Assembly: GCF_019977735.1 (NCBI RefSeq) | Contig: NZ_AP025018.1 | Location: 2,232,001-2,296,000, forward strand | Direction: 5' to 3' | Length of the DNA: 64,000 nt | From: Calothrix sp. PCC 7716 | GTDB taxonomy: Bacteria > Cyanobacteriota > Cyanobacteriia > Cyanobacteriales > Nostocaceae | Shown: positions 45,433-54,534 of the stretch, piece after piece | Layout: each line of letters begins with the position of its first letter | Position numbering within the stretch: the stretch's first letter is position 1 | Position numbers and translations under genes: made by a program | Notes under the pieces: model-generated | What the model saw: the letters and a program-made list of their open reading frames with translations, nothing else | What the model was told of the DNA's origin: nothing | Database searches by the model: none

Positions 45433-46401
45433 CTATGATTGGTTTCCCGTCCTACGAATTCTCTCAATTTCACGCTGGAGTTCCTCAAGCTGGCGCCTGA
45501 GTTTATCAGCTTCAGTATCATTATTTACCTCAACATTAACGGCTCCTTCGGCAGGCGAACGCATGTAGTTGCCCTGAAGTATTTGCTGATATTCTTCTGA
45601 TACTGCCCACTCACGCAAATAATGCACGCGCTCAACTGCGAAAGGGTGGCTTTGCATTTCCCCTATTACCCCCGAATACATTAGCAGTTTGTAAACCTGG
45701 TTCAGCCCATCTTCATCGAGTGCCTGATATTCTTCGGACTGTTTTATAAACTCTTGTAAATGGCACTCGTGGGCATAATTTATACTACCTCCACTTATTT
45801 TCATCATTGTCTTCATTACCGTGTTTAGGTCTTCAATAACAAGCAAAGCCGCACGGTCACACGATAATTCAGCTTTACGGCGCCATTCGTAAAAGGCTAG
45901 CAATAAACCCTGGCTGACAAATTTACCGACACCAAATGTTACCTGACCAATTGCAGTTGCAGCCTGACTCACCCACTTCGCCATTTGAATTAAAATAGTA
46001 TGACCACACTTAATATGCCCCAGTTCATGGGCTAACACCGCCCTAATCTCGACTTCACTAAGCAAGTCTAGTATACCTGTATTGATGACGATGCAGGGGT
46101 TTTCTTTTCCAAGCGAGTAGCTGTTGGCGACAGCATTTTGTTCGATAAACAGTTTCGGCTCGTAGGTAATGTCTAAATCCCGCACGCATTCGCGAAACAT
46201 ATGGTAAATAGTGGAATATTGACGAGGCCCAACTTGGATGGTGTTGCCCATTAGAAAAACTAACTGCGGGCGTTCGGCAAAAAATTCTACAAATTTACGT
46301 GCAAGGAAATCGAACCCTGGTAGGCTGCGGAGCGTCTGTTCCGCTTGCCTATCTAAGGGATGTCGGAATGCTTCCGCTTTAATTCCTGGGTAAGAAGCCA
46401 T
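45433..46401 (-). CDS. M48-family zinc metallopeptidase
   Basis: This 322-aa peptidase has the zinc-binding HELGH motif (His125-His129) in LAHELGHIKCGHT and a downstream metal-ligand Glu region in WRRKAELSCDRAALLV. It lacks the N-terminal membrane segments of HtpX. The C-terminal 40 residues form a charged coiled coil (ADKLRRQLEELQREIERIRR). It is a typical cyanobacterial M48 form, with unknown substrates. It stands alone on the minus strand. Confidence 0.9.
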   Translation of the reverse strand: MASYPGIKAEAFRHPLDRQAEQTLRSLPGFDFLARKFVEFFAERPQLVFLMGNTIQVGPRQYSTIYHMFRECVRDLDITYEPKLFIEQNAVANSYSLGKENPCIVINTGILDLLSEVEIRAVLAHELGHIKCGHTILIQMAKWVSQAATAIGQVTFGVGKFVSQGLLLAFYEWRRKAELSCDRAALLVIEDLNTVMKTMMKISGGSINYAHECHLQEFIKQSEEYQALDEDGLNQVYKLLMYSGVIGEMQSHPFAVERVHYLREWAVSEEYQQILQGNYMRSPAEGAVNVEVNNDTEADKLRRQLEELQREIERIRRTGNQS

Positions 46402-46541
46402 AATGCAATTTGTTTATAACCAAAACGTTCGTTATGTGGCTAATATAACAATTGCCCACATGGTTAACGATGGCGCCTCGTTTTTGTGGAGCGCGCATAA
46501 TTGCTCTCTAAAGTCAAAATTTCGTATGGAACGTAAAGCGT

Positions 46542-48068
46542 GTGATTGAGGCAGAAGTTCATTTGTCGTTACACAACTTCCTGCGGTCGCAGGCGGGTTT
46601 CCCAGCGTGGCACCATCATTTAACGATGGCGCGGTTGGTTGCGCGCGCCTTGCGTTTGGGAAGAAGCGCCTTAATTCAAGTTGGCGCAGTTTGTGGCTAT
46701 CAAGGTAGGTATCGCACTAGTTTTATTGCGTCGGCGTTAATGTGGCAATCTGGAGTCGTTATTGTTGCTCCTGAAGTTATACAAAATCGTTTGCTCAAAG
46801 TTGAAATTCCTCGCTTACAGCAGTGGTTACGAGTTGATAAGCCAATTAGAACGGGTGATGCTTGGGTCGGTGGTGACTTTCAAGGAATACTTTTAACGAC
46901 ACCCGAAGTTTGGCTAAACGCGCAACTTACACAAAACGGCGCCTTCAGAGTTGGAATTCCTACAATTATTGATGGTATTGATGATTTAGAAGATTGGGTG
47001 CGCGCGAGTCTTACTGTTACGCTTTCTCCTAATTGCTGGGACTCGCTTGCGCTAGCTTATCCGTTTCACGAGTCAGTTATTCGCAATTCCAGGGTTGAAC
47101 TAACGCACAATATCTTTAAACATCCCGCTAATCCTTACGAATGCTATGCAGTCTCTGATCTTGAAATCGAAATTTTACAGCGATTGTATTCAGTTTTAGA
47201 TATACCTACCCTCCCTGACACATGGAAAAAATTCTATTCTAATTTTCAACCTCAATCTGAACCCCCTCTTGTTTGGGCTACTATTAATCGGACGTATGGG
47301 ACATTTTATTTACATACCTGCCCAGTTAAATTCGGTCAAATATTGGCGCCTATTTGGCAACGTCAACCAATTGTACTAATTGGTAGTGCTGTAGAAACAG
47401 AAACCGAGGCACCGTTATTTCGAGAGCGTATGGGAGTAGGAGAGGTAACTTGTTTAAAATTTTCTGGTGATAATCAAACCGAAGCCATACAACTTTACGT
47501 CCCTTATAATTTACCCCTACCTAATACACCCGAATATCAAGCGGCATTTATTCATAAAACCCGTACATTAGTATGCCTAAGTGCAACGGCGCCTGGGTTA
47601 ACGGTAATTTTAGTAGGGGATGTGCCACTTAAAGCGCAAGTGGGGACAATTTTGGCATCAGAATTTGGTTCACGGGTGCAAGTTGAGAAAACCTGTTTGG
47701 ATGAAAACGGCATTTTAGTAACAGGTTGGGAATTTTGGCGTGAGCATCAAAGCGTTTTACCTTCACCGACTCTAATGATTATTGCCACATTACCTTTGCC
47801 ATCGTTGGAAAACCCCTTGGTATCACTGAGAGTGTCATATTACAAGCGTACACATCAAGATTGGTTTCGGTTATACCTTTTACCCACAGCTTTAAATGAA
47901 TTACAGCGTGCTATCGCACCAGTTCGTGAAAACCAAGGAGTAGTCGCTTTACTCGATAGTCGTGTTGTTAACCGTAGCTATGGCGCCCAAATTCTCAATT
48001 CTCTTAGTCCGCTTTCTCGCATTAACTACCTCGACCCAAATTTATTCAACTCAACCAACAATGAGTAA
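46542..48068 (+). CDS. DinG/XPD-type helicase-related protein
   Basis: This 508-aa protein starts at GTG. Its C-terminal part matches the second helicase domain of DinG-like enzymes: LYLLPTALNELQRAIAPVRE, then NQGVVALLDSRVVNRSYGAQ. The N-terminal half has a helicase-like layout, but the Walker A region reads VGAVCGYQGRYRTSF without a clear GK(S/T), and the Walker B-like motif is degenerate (PTIIDGIDDLEDW). It may be a cyanobacterial helicase paralogue that lacks ATPase activity. Partners are unknown. Confidence 0.65.
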   Translation: MIEAEVHLSLHNFLRSQAGFPAWHHHLTMARLVARALRLGRSALIQVGAVCGYQGRYRTSFIASALMWQSGVVIVAPEVIQNRLLKVEIPRLQQWLRVDKPIRTGDAWVGGDFQGILLTTPEVWLNAQLTQNGAFRVGIPTIIDGIDDLEDWVRASLTVTLSPNCWDSLALAYPFHESVIRNSRVELTHNIFKHPANPYECYAVSDLEIEILQRLYSVLDIPTLPDTWKKFYSNFQPQSEPPLVWATINRTYGTFYLHTCPVKFGQILAPIWQRQPIVLIGSAVETETEAPLFRERMGVGEVTCLKFSGDNQTEAIQLYVPYNLPLPNTPEYQAAFIHKTRTLVCLSATAPGLTVILVGDVPLKAQVGTILASEFGSRVQVEKTCLDENGILVTGWEFWREHQSVLPSPTLMIIATLPLPSLENPLVSLRVSYYKRTHQDWFRLYLLPTALNELQRAIAPVRENQGVVALLDSRVVNRSYGAQILNSLSPLSRINYLDPNLFNSTNNE

Positions 48069-48184
48069 ATGTTTTGTACTATGCGCGTTAATATTCTGTA
48101 ACCTACAACGTCTGCTTAATGCCCATTTAATCGCGCTATTATCAGCATGTAAGTGTGTTTGAAATACCAAATTTTAATTAAATT

Positions 48185-48400
48185 ATGGGTGAAGCTAAAC
48201 GTCGTAAAGAATCGCTAGGGGAAAAATACGGGCAAGAACAGCAAATTCTGCCGTGGTTGCCTATTACTAAAACCCAAGCCGAAAAGTTTGTCAAATGGAC
48301 TACTAAGGGCGCCTGGTATGGAATTGGCGCAATGGTTGCTATCTGGTTAACAGTGCGTTTTATTGGCCCAGCTTTCGGTTGGTGGCAAACTGTAGATTAA
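48185..48400 (+). CDS. DUF2839 small membrane protein
   Basis: This 71-aa protein starts MGEAKRRKESLGEKYG, contains WLPITKTQAEKFVKWTTKGAW and has one membrane span (about 45-62). This is the DUF2839 family, conserved in cyanobacteria and of unknown role. A hairpin (48411-48454) follows the stop. Confidence 0.88.
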   Translation: MGEAKRRKESLGEKYGQEQQILPWLPITKTQAEKFVKWTTKGAWYGIGAMVAIWLTVRFIGPAFGWWQTVD

Positions 48401-48410
48401 TAGCCAAAAA

Positions 48411-48454
48411 GGTCAAGGGAAAAGATTTAACATAACTACTTATTTTCCCTGACC
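48411..48454 (+). terminator. hairpin after DUF2839 gene
   Basis: GGTCAAGGGAAAA pairs with TTTTCCCTGACC apart from one bulge. It lies 10 bp after the stop. There is no long T run, so strength is uncertain. Confidence 0.5.
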
Positions 48455-48495
48455 CAGTTGTATTTTTATAGTGTAAACGGGTTAAATATAAACTT

Positions 48496-48586
48496 TGTCA
48501 TGCTGAACGAAACGCAGTGCAGTGAAGCATCTTAGAGATTCTAGCCTGCGGCAAATGCTCCGCATTACGCTACGCTCAGAATGACA
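48496..48586. repeat. TGTCATGCTGA dispersed repeat
   Basis: This element begins TGTCATGCTGAACGAA and ends GCTCAGAATGACA. It is an inverted, diverged copy of the core at 9850-9954. It lacks the 18-bp outer arms seen there, so the core is the conserved unit. Confidence 0.7.
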
Positions 48587-49308
48587 TTTCTAAACCGTTC
48601 TTAGTATATAAACATTCAATAAGTTCAATAAACTAGTATAATTACTTGATAAAAAGTTATCTACAATACTGAAAATTATACAATTTTACTAACGGCTAAG
48701 AGCCAAGTAGCTAATGATACTTTTTTATTAAAGCTTAAGAATCGACCTGCCGAAATGGCAACATTCTCTACCGAGGCTCAGTTATCTTCATTTTTATCAG
48801 TCGAGCGATTCAGGGTTACTTCGGGATTGTAGTCAAGCTTATATCAGCAGCATTGATATAAGTCTATACAAGTTATCAGGTGTATTAACCAATTAGGGTA
48901 TCTGTTAAATTAGTACGAAAGCAGACTATCTTGAGTATTAGTCTAATTCAACACTTTTTTTACTTATACTTAGTTGTATTTTTAGTTGAAAGGCAAGTGA
49001 AATAAGCTTTTGCCTTGTAAGAATACAACAAGGATATAGCAAAAACGTGTATATATTTAGACTTATGTACTTAAGAATAGCGATTTTTTGATTTGCGTTA
49101 TTGTTAGTGTAAAAGGCTTATAGTCTTGAGCAAACTGATGGTACAAAAGTAAAAATACTATCGTTTTTCTTAAGAATAGTAGCGCATGTTACGGCGGTTC
49201 GTGAATTTTTGTGCTATTTGTAGCTTTTCCGTGCTTTACTTGTACTCAATCTGAGTTAGTCTTAAAGCGGAATCGCTACAATGGCGAAGTCTACAAAGAA
49301 AGCATTAC
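48587..49308. other. long AT-rich intergenic, no gene seen
   Basis: About 720 bp without a supported gene. Short ATG frames of 20-25 codons occur (for example at about 49281, reading MAKSTKKALHEDKVKSDDSV), but they have no family support. It may hold the promoter of the DUF1815 unit or an unrecognised RNA. Confidence 0.4.
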
Positions 49309-49539
49309 ATGAAGATAAGGTTAAATCTGACGATTCTGTCCGATATAACTAACGTCAAAAGTGAATGTTTTGATACGGCAGCAAAAATTCCTATACACTA
49401 CCTTAAGCGTGAGGTAGCTTTCCGGGACTTTGTAGATGACCTGGAAATTGTAATGATTAGTCTACAATACCAGTTCATGAGAAAATCTAAAGAAAATATA
49501 AAAGTACGCCCGATACCGTGGTGTAAGGAGGAAAAATAG
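49309..49539 (+). CDS. hypothetical protein upstream of DUF1815
   Basis: This 76-aa frame has a convincing C-terminal two-thirds (KREVAFRDFVDDLEIVMISL). Its first 30 residues overlap another short frame, so the true start is unclear. The stop TAG overlaps the GTG of the DUF1815 gene (TAGTG), which implies coupling. The function is unknown. Confidence 0.45.
   Translation: MKIRLNLTILSDITNVKSECFDTAAKIPIHYLKREVAFRDFVDDLEIVMISLQYQFMRKSKENIKVRPIPWCKEEK
49524..49532 (+). promoter_or_regulatory. strong ribosome-binding site deciding a GTG start
   Basis: TAAGGAGGA lies 7-8 bases before the GTG of the DUF1815 gene. Such full-length Shine-Dalgarno matches are uncommon in this window, and this one settles the start choice. 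Confidence 0.7.
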
Positions 49540-49886
49540 TGTTTCTAAGATTAGCGCAACAACATAGGCAATTTGTCCAAGACTTGGTAATGAATTTACA
49601 GGCATTGGCGATAGTACTCGAACGTCGTGGCTATCCTGCATCTTGCTATACCTGTGGCGACCAAATGAACAGTGCTTCATTTATGGTGAGCTTGGGAGAA
49701 AACCACTTAATTCGCTTTTTGGTATCCGATTATGGAATTACCTGGACTGAAATGCGTGATGACCGTGAGTTAATGAAGTTGGAAGGAGCAGAGGCTGTTA
49801 ACCAGTTGCAAGAATTGGCTAATATTGTCAAATACTCTATGCAAGAAAAAGGCGCCACTAACAAAACCCTTGCCAAGCGTCACTAA
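49539..49886 (+). CDS. DUF1815 family protein
   Basis: This 115-aa cyanobacterial conserved protein reads QHRQFVQDLVMNLQALAIVL, then RRGYPASCYTCGDQMNSASF and FLVSDYGITWTEMRDDRELM. The GTG start at 49539 is fixed by a strong Shine-Dalgarno sequence (TAAGGAGG) ten bases upstream. The family has no assigned function; the CxxC in CYTCGD is conserved. It is coupled to the 76-aa frame upstream. Confidence 0.9.
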   Translation: MFLRLAQQHRQFVQDLVMNLQALAIVLERRGYPASCYTCGDQMNSASFMVSLGENHLIRFLVSDYGITWTEMRDDRELMKLEGAEAVNQLQELANIVKYSMQEKGATNKTLAKRH

Positions 49887-50408
49887 GTACAATAAATAGA
49901 GCTAGTATATTTATTTACATAGTGCGTGAAGACAAGGTAATTATGAAATGCTCCCACTGGGAATGCTAATTGCTAATTGCTTGTTTTTAAAACGATACCA
50001 AAGTGCTAAAAACTCTGTTAGCCTTTAGCCATTGCCCTGAAGCCCAGAAAGCAAGCGTGCAACACACTCACCTTATCTCAATAAGATTTATACTGGCAAG
50101 TGGTTTTGCGGTAATAAATCAACGAGAGCAGTGATATTAAGTTGAATAGGAAGCGTATATAGCACTTCGCGAGTTAACTACAATGTAATCATGAGCAACT
50201 CAGGTGGTCATGCTCATGAGTGGGGTGACATTACGAGTAATAAAACCGAAAGCGATTCGACTCGCGGTGCTATAATTGCTGACCAACAAAGAAATTAAAC
50301 ACAACCAAATACGTAGTAACCTCAGTTATTTTCCTATAACTACAATATGTATTGTTATGCTATTTCCAGCATCGAAATAGTTAGGCATAAGAATGGGAAA
50401 ATTTTAAT
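49887..50408. other. intergenic with a structured element
   Basis: This 522-bp gap has no ORF of note. Its main content is the nested inverted-repeat element at 50158-50274. Confidence 0.5.
50158..50274. repeat. 117-bp nested inverted-repeat element (MITE-like or structured RNA)
   Basis: The ends TATAGCAC + CGCGAGT (50158-50174, with a 2-nt bulge) pair with ACTCGCG + GTGCTATA (50260-50274) in a 15-bp stem. Inside, CATGAGCA (50190-50197) pairs with TGCTCATG (50211-50218), extended by GTAAT/ATTAC. No ORF is present. It could be a small non-autonomous element or a folded RNA upstream of the thioesterase gene. Confidence 0.6.
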
Positions 50409-50903
50409 ATGTCGGAAGAAAAAGTAAATCAATACTCGTTACCCACAAGTACAATTACTAATCCATCATCTAGTACATACGAAAACTGGTTCGAGTACCC
50501 AGTGCGCGTATATCCTCACCACACAGACCATGCTGGAATAGTTTGGCATGGTACTTATATAACTTGGATGGAGGAAGCGCGCGTTGAGTATTTACGCACT
50601 TGCGGTATAAACTATGCCGATTTAGTTGCTTTGGGTTGCGATTTACCAGTTGTAGAGTTATCTATACGTTACCATCGGTCACTGCAACTAGGAACAACAG
50701 CAATTTTAAAAACCCGCATGGGTGATTTAAGCGGTGTGCGTATTAATTTTGATTATGCTCTCGAATCTGAAGATACCCAAGAGTTATATTTAACCGCAGC
50801 AGTAACACTTGTAGCTGTAGACCGAGAGCGCGGTAAAATTATGCGTCAACTCCCAGCTAACGTTAAAGATGCGCTTCTCAAAATTACCAACCCCGTGAAT
50901 TAG
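50409..50903 (+). CDS. hotdog-fold acyl-CoA thioesterase (4-HBT family)
   Basis: This 164-aa protein has the 4-hydroxybenzoyl-CoA thioesterase signature PHHTDHAGIVWHGTYITWME with the catalytic-type Asp, followed by LPVVELSIRYHRSLQLGTTA. The first 25 residues look disordered. In cyanobacteria such enzymes include the thioesterase of phylloquinone synthesis, but the sequence alone does not fix the substrate. It is a single cistron. Confidence 0.85.
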   Translation: MSEEKVNQYSLPTSTITNPSSSTYENWFEYPVRVYPHHTDHAGIVWHGTYITWMEEARVEYLRTCGINYADLVALGCDLPVVELSIRYHRSLQLGTTAILKTRMGDLSGVRINFDYALESEDTQELYLTAAVTLVAVDRERGKIMRQLPANVKDALLKITNPVN

Positions 50904-50910
50904 TTAGTTG

Positions 50911-50936
50911 TAGCACAGGCCCAGGCGCCTGTGCAG
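50911..50936 (+). terminator. GCACAGGC hairpin after thioesterase gene
   Basis: GCACAGGC and GCCTGTGC form an 8-bp stem around CCAGGC. It lies 8-10 bp after the stop and before the convergent 59-aa gene, so it could serve both directions. A relative is at 56971-56997. Confidence 0.5.
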
Positions 50937-50953
50937 TGTTTCATTATAATTAA

Positions 50954-51133
50954 TTATCTACCACTGCGCGTATTTTGCGTAAAGTATTGAATTACATCAA
51001 GTAAAGTTATACCGTAACCTGCTTGTAAAAAGAAAATTACTGCAGCAATTAATGCTGCATTTACGAGTGTTGTCTTGATCACTCTGAGAAGAAATGTAAA
51101 GATAATCCACGCTACAATTAAAGCTACGAACAT
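50954..51133 (-). CDS. 59-aa small membrane protein
   Basis: The minus-strand frame from ATG 51131-51133 reads MFVALIVAWIIFTFLLRVIK, TTLVNAALIAAVIFFLQAGY and GITLLDVIQYFTQNTRSGR. Two membrane spans (about 2-17 and 24-38) are separated by a short basic loop. The pattern, including the GYGIT turn, resembles a small conserved cyanobacterial membrane protein. The function is unknown. It converges with the thioesterase gene. Confidence 0.65.
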   Translation of the reverse strand: MFVALIVAWIIFTFLLRVIKTTLVNAALIAAVIFFLQAGYGITLLDVIQYFTQNTRSGR

Positions 51134-51379
51134 ATATTGTATAAAATTAGTTAAGTATCAGTTTTAGTCTCTTTACCAGATAATGGTTAATGGGTAAGTT
51201 TTAATTTTGAACCAAAACAACGATAATAGTACTCGAATTTTACGAGACTTAAAAGAAATTTAAGTATTAATTGTTGCTATCATTCACATTGATTGTTACA
51301 TTTGTTTATTGAATTATATTTTCTCTATGCTCTTCGTGGCTTTGTTTCCCCCGGATTTATACATCCGAGGGAGTTATAA

Positions 51380-52570
51380 CTAACGTAATGAAATAACCTG
51401 GGGACGAGTTTCTAATTGCTCAGTAACATCTATAACTTGTTGTCTTGCCCATTTATCGGCGCCTATAATATCTTCCAAAGAAGGATTTTGTGCATTATTA
51501 TGACGGGCACAGGTCATTTCAATACAACGTGGGATATCTAAAAACTTAATTTTCTCATCTAAAAACAAAGCTACTGCTTGTTCGTTAGCTGCATTTAATA
51601 CTGCTGGCATCGAACCACCTGCTCGACCTGCTGCGTATGCTAAATTCATACATGGATATTTTTGATGGTCAGGTTCACGAAAAGTCAAATTTCCAGCTTT
51701 GACTAAATCGAGACGTTCCCAGTCTGTAAAAATTCTTTCGGGATATGACATTGCATACAACAATGGTAAACGCATATCAGCCCAACCAAGTTGAGCTAGT
51801 ACTGAAGTATCTTGAAGTTCAATTAGTGAGTGAATAATACTTTGCGGATGAATTACAATCTCGATATTGTCGTAGTCCATCCCAAACAAAAAGTGTGCTT
51901 CAATTACTTCTAAGCCTTTATTCATAAGGGTTGCAGAATCAACAGTAATTTTGCGTCCCATTGACCAGTTCGGATGTTTTAAAGCATCGGCAACTGTAAC
52001 TGAAGCTAAATCGGATACTGCCCAATCGCGGAAGGCGCCTCCTGAAGCTGTCAGAATAATCTTACGTAGTCCGTGAGTTGGTACACCTTGTAAACATTGA
52101 AATATTGCAGAATGTTCTGAGTCAGCAGGTAGTAATTTAACACCATACTCTTCAATTAAAGGTAGAACAACTGGGGCGCCTGCAATTAAAGTTTCTTTAT
52201 TAGCAAGAGCAATATTTTTACCTGCTTTAATCGCTGCAATAGTTGGAAGTAAACCAGCACAACCAACTATACCTGTAACAACGCTCTCAGAATCACCATA
52301 CGCAGCTACCTCAATAATTCCAGCTTCACCAGCAAGCAAAATTGGTTTGTAATCAAGGTCTTTAATGCCATCTTGAAGTATCGGCAGTTTTTCAGGAGAG
52401 CAAATTGCTGCTATACTCGGTCGAAACTGCCGAATCTGTTTGATTAGCATTTCAACATTATTACCAGCCGCTAACCCTACAACCCTGAATTGGTCAGGAT
52501 ACTGTGCCACAATATCTAAAGTTTGGGTTCCAATTGAACCTGTGGAACCAAGAAGAGTTATTGCTTTCAC
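51380..52570 (-). CDS. dxr: 1-deoxy-D-xylulose-5-phosphate reductoisomerase
   Basis: This 396-aa enzyme makes 2-C-methyl-D-erythritol 4-phosphate in the plastid-type isoprenoid pathway. It shows the NADPH-binding [32 protein letters not shown], the substrate/metal motif [27 protein letters not shown] and [20 protein letters not shown]. It is complete. Its upstream region carries a block of 7-bp tandem repeats instead of a clean promoter. Confidence 0.97.
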   Translation of the reverse strand: MKAITLLGSTGSIGTQTLDIVAQYPDQFRVVGLAAGNNVEMLIKQIRQFRPSIAAICSPEKLPILQDGIKDLDYKPILLAGEAGIIEVAAYGDSESVVTGIVGCAGLLPTIAAIKAGKNIALANKETLIAGAPVVLPLIEEYGVKLLPADSEHSAIFQCLQGVPTHGLRKIILTASGGAFRDWAVSDLASVTVADALKHPNWSMGRKITVDSATLMNKGLEVIEAHFLFGMDYDNIEIVIHPQSIIHSLIELQDTSVLAQLGWADMRLPLLYAMSYPERIFTDWERLDLVKAGNLTFREPDHQKYPCMNLAYAAGRAGGSMPAVLNAANEQAVALFLDEKIKFLDIPRCIEMTCARHNNAQNPSLEDIIGADKWARQQVIDVTEQLETRPQVISLR

Positions 52571-52631
52571 AATTTTTTAATTATTAAAGAATAACTCTAA
52601 TATAAAGTTAAAAGTGCTGAGTTCAATCATA

Positions 52632-52820
52632 GTAATGAGTGCTGAGTGCTGAGTGCTGAGTGCTGAGTGCTGAGTAATGAGTGCTGAGTGCTGAGTAATG
52701 AGTGCTGAGTGGTAACTCCTAACTCCTAACTCCTAACTCCTAACTCCTAACTCCTAACTCCTAACTCCTAACTCCTAACTTTTAATTATACTCAGCACTC
52801 AGCACTTTCCACTCATCACT
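52632..52820. repeat. 7-bp short tandem repeats (STRR type)
   Basis: A run of GAGTGCT units interrupted by GAGTAAT (52635-52712) is followed by nine perfect TAACTCC units (52713-52775) and then CTCAGCACTCAGCACT, the complement of the first unit. These are heptanucleotide STRRs of the kind common in heterocyst-forming cyanobacteria. The two GAGTGCT-type ends are inverted relative to each other. Confidence 0.92.
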
Positions 52821-52822
52821 AC

Positions 52823-53320
52823 TTATGGGCACATTAATGTTTCACGGGTGTCACGTCCGGTTTTAGGATTTGTACCTTTGGCGACTTTACATAATTTTTC
52901 TTGTTCGTCGTCGCGTAATAATACGTCGGTAAAGTCTGCTCCATCAATAACGGCGCCATCAAATTTTGCACTAGCTGCGAAAGCTCCTTCTAATACTGCG
53001 TTGGTTAGGTTCGCTTTAACTAAGCGTGCCGAGTCTAAGGTAGCGTTTGTTAAATCAGCACCAGTAAAATCTACTGACTCAAGGTTTGAGGCGAAAAAAC
53101 TAACACCGCGTAAATTAGAGTTAGTAAAGTTGCTTTGCTTTAAGTTGGCTTTGGTAAAGCTAGAGTCACTCAAGTCGCGTCCCGAAAAATCAGCGTCAAT
53201 CAAAATCTCTTTGTTATAGTCGAGTGCAAAACTCGCAGGCGCCAGCCCGAAGTTGAAAGTTAAGCAAATTATTCCGTAAAAGAATAAACTAAGTATATAC
53301 GTCCTAATACGTTTAGTCAT
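52823..53320 (-). CDS. lumenal-type pentapeptide-repeat protein
   Basis: This 165-aa protein has a signal peptide (residues 1-33, ending ASFA) and about 16 pentapeptides of the A(D/N)LXX kind (ADFSG, ANLKQ, SNLRG, ADLTN, ANLTN, ADFTD), followed by a C-terminal helix with two cysteines (KLCKVAKGT and ETLMCP). This matches the small thylakoid-lumen pentapeptide proteins of cyanobacteria and plants, whose role is unclear. It is divergent from YraN. Confidence 0.85.
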   Translation of the reverse strand: MTKRIRTYILSLFFYGIICLTFNFGLAPASFALDYNKEILIDADFSGRDLSDSSFTKANLKQSNFTNSNLRGVSFFASNLESVDFTGADLTNATLDSARLVKANLTNAVLEGAFAASAKFDGAVIDGADFTDVLLRDDEQEKLCKVAKGTNPKTGRDTRETLMCP

Positions 53321-53346
53321 ATAGTTTTGAAGTAGTATTTACATTT

Positions 53347-53814
53347 ATGGCTCCTTCTAATCATTATCCCGACATCGGTACATTAGGTGAAGACTTTGTA
53401 GCCGAGTGGTTAGCTGAAAATGGCTCAAAAATTCTACACCGCAGATGGAAGAGTGGTCGTAGAGGAGAAATTGATATTATTGCGCTCGTTGAAGCAAAAG
53501 GAAAAATAAATATTAGTACTCAAGAAAAAACACTCGCGTTTGTTGAAGTGAAAACGCGCAGCGCACGAAACTGGGACTCTGGAGGAAGAGATGCCGTAGA
53601 GTCACGTAAACAAACTAAAATAATTAGTGCAGCACAAATGTTTCTGGCAGAATACCCAGATAAAGAAAACTATACGTGTCGCTTTGATGTTGCTATCGTC
53701 TCTTGTAAGCCAAAACCTAACACTGCCATAAGCTCGCAGGAAAATTCAGGTTATTATTTAACCCTACAAGAATATATTGCTGGTGCTTTTAATTCAAACG
53801 GTGATAACTGGTAG
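53347..53814 (+). CDS. YraN/UPF0102 family protein
   Basis: This 155-aa protein with an endonuclease-like fold reads GEDFVAEWLAENGSKILHRR, then SGRRGEIDIIALV and LAFVEVKTRSA. The E-x-D and E-V-K residues match the PD-(D/E)XK core. The family is widespread and thought to act on nucleic acids; its substrate is not established. An insertion (KGKINISTQEKT) lengthens it modestly. Confidence 0.92.
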   Translation: MAPSNHYPDIGTLGEDFVAEWLAENGSKILHRRWKSGRRGEIDIIALVEAKGKINISTQEKTLAFVEVKTRSARNWDSGGRDAVESRKQTKIISAAQMFLAEYPDKENYTCRFDVAIVSCKPKPNTAISSQENSGYYLTLQEYIAGAFNSNGDNW

Positions 53815-53865
53815 AGACATGTAAACCGCAGGTTTTCCCGCAGGGATTAATCACGTCTCTACAAT
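53812..53865 (+). terminator. GTAGAGAC hairpin repeat after YraN gene
   Basis: GTAGAGACATG pairs with CACGTCTCTAC around a loop that itself contains a small GCAGG/CCTGC-like stem. It overlaps the YraN stop codon and belongs to the same family as 45256-45283. It is a likely transcript end. Confidence 0.5.
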
Positions 53866-53905
53866 TTTTCCGAAGATGTGTATTCACTTTCTCAAAGTTA
53901 ACTTT

Positions 53906-54319
53906 TCAAGCGAGTGTTTCCGGGCAATAACCCAAACCTCGCACAAACTGTTGACGGAATGCTTCAATTTCTTCTCTTTCAGGATTTCCATGTGAGACTA
54001 TCGCGACTTGATAGCGACGCATCACATCAACAGGATACTGTCCAGCTTCTAAACTCCACAATGCCATTTGTACCCGCATTGGTGGTTCGTAAGCAATTCC
54101 TAACTCGTTTAAGAACGCGCGAAAATCACCATCTATGTCCGATGATACTTGACAATTAAGTTTAACTCGTACCACCCAGCCATCAATTTGATGAATCACA
54201 GTTACGAAAGAAACAGGCAACTGTGGTCGGGAGTGTAAGAATTGAATTACTCTTAAGGTTAGACTGGCATTTGCCAGATAATACAAATATTCCATTTCGC
54301 TGCTTGGGATGAAAGCCAA
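53906..54319 (-). CDS. conserved hypothetical protein
   Basis: This 137-aa protein reads MEYLYYLANASLTLRVIQFL (from the tenth residue), FVTVIHQIDGWVVRVKLNCQ and PEREEIEAFRQQFVRGLGYC. It has no signal or membrane segment. The even composition and compact length suggest a real cyanobacterial conserved protein, but I cannot name its family. It faces queA divergently across 215 bp. Confidence 0.6.
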   Translation of the reverse strand: MAFIPSSEMEYLYYLANASLTLRVIQFLHSRPQLPVSFVTVIHQIDGWVVRVKLNCQVSSDIDGDFRAFLNELGIAYEPPMRVQMALWSLEAGQYPVDVMRRYQVAIVSHGNPEREEIEAFRQQFVRGLGYCPETLA

Positions 54320-54534
54320 TCCTACATATCTATTATTGGAACAACAACCCCATCATCCGGTAGGGTAAAAGCCCCCGTCTTTTATTGGGTAGGTTTACCC
54401 AATTTTCATATTTTCGTTTACGTGTCACCTAATAGTATTCATCATAAACTCAAAAGATAAGATTGACCCTAATCGCGTAAAGTTCATTTATAAAGAAAAG
54501 CTAAAATTACTTTATATCCATTATCAGAATCTAG

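Noticed and set aside
50240-50280. tRNA-like sequence (GATTCGACTC)
   Set aside because: The T-arm-like stretch is part of the nested inverted repeat at 50158-50274. No acceptor or anticodon arms fit.
52632-52820. Possible CRISPR array
   Set aside because: The repeats are 7 bp and directly contiguous, with no unique spacers. They are short tandem repeats.
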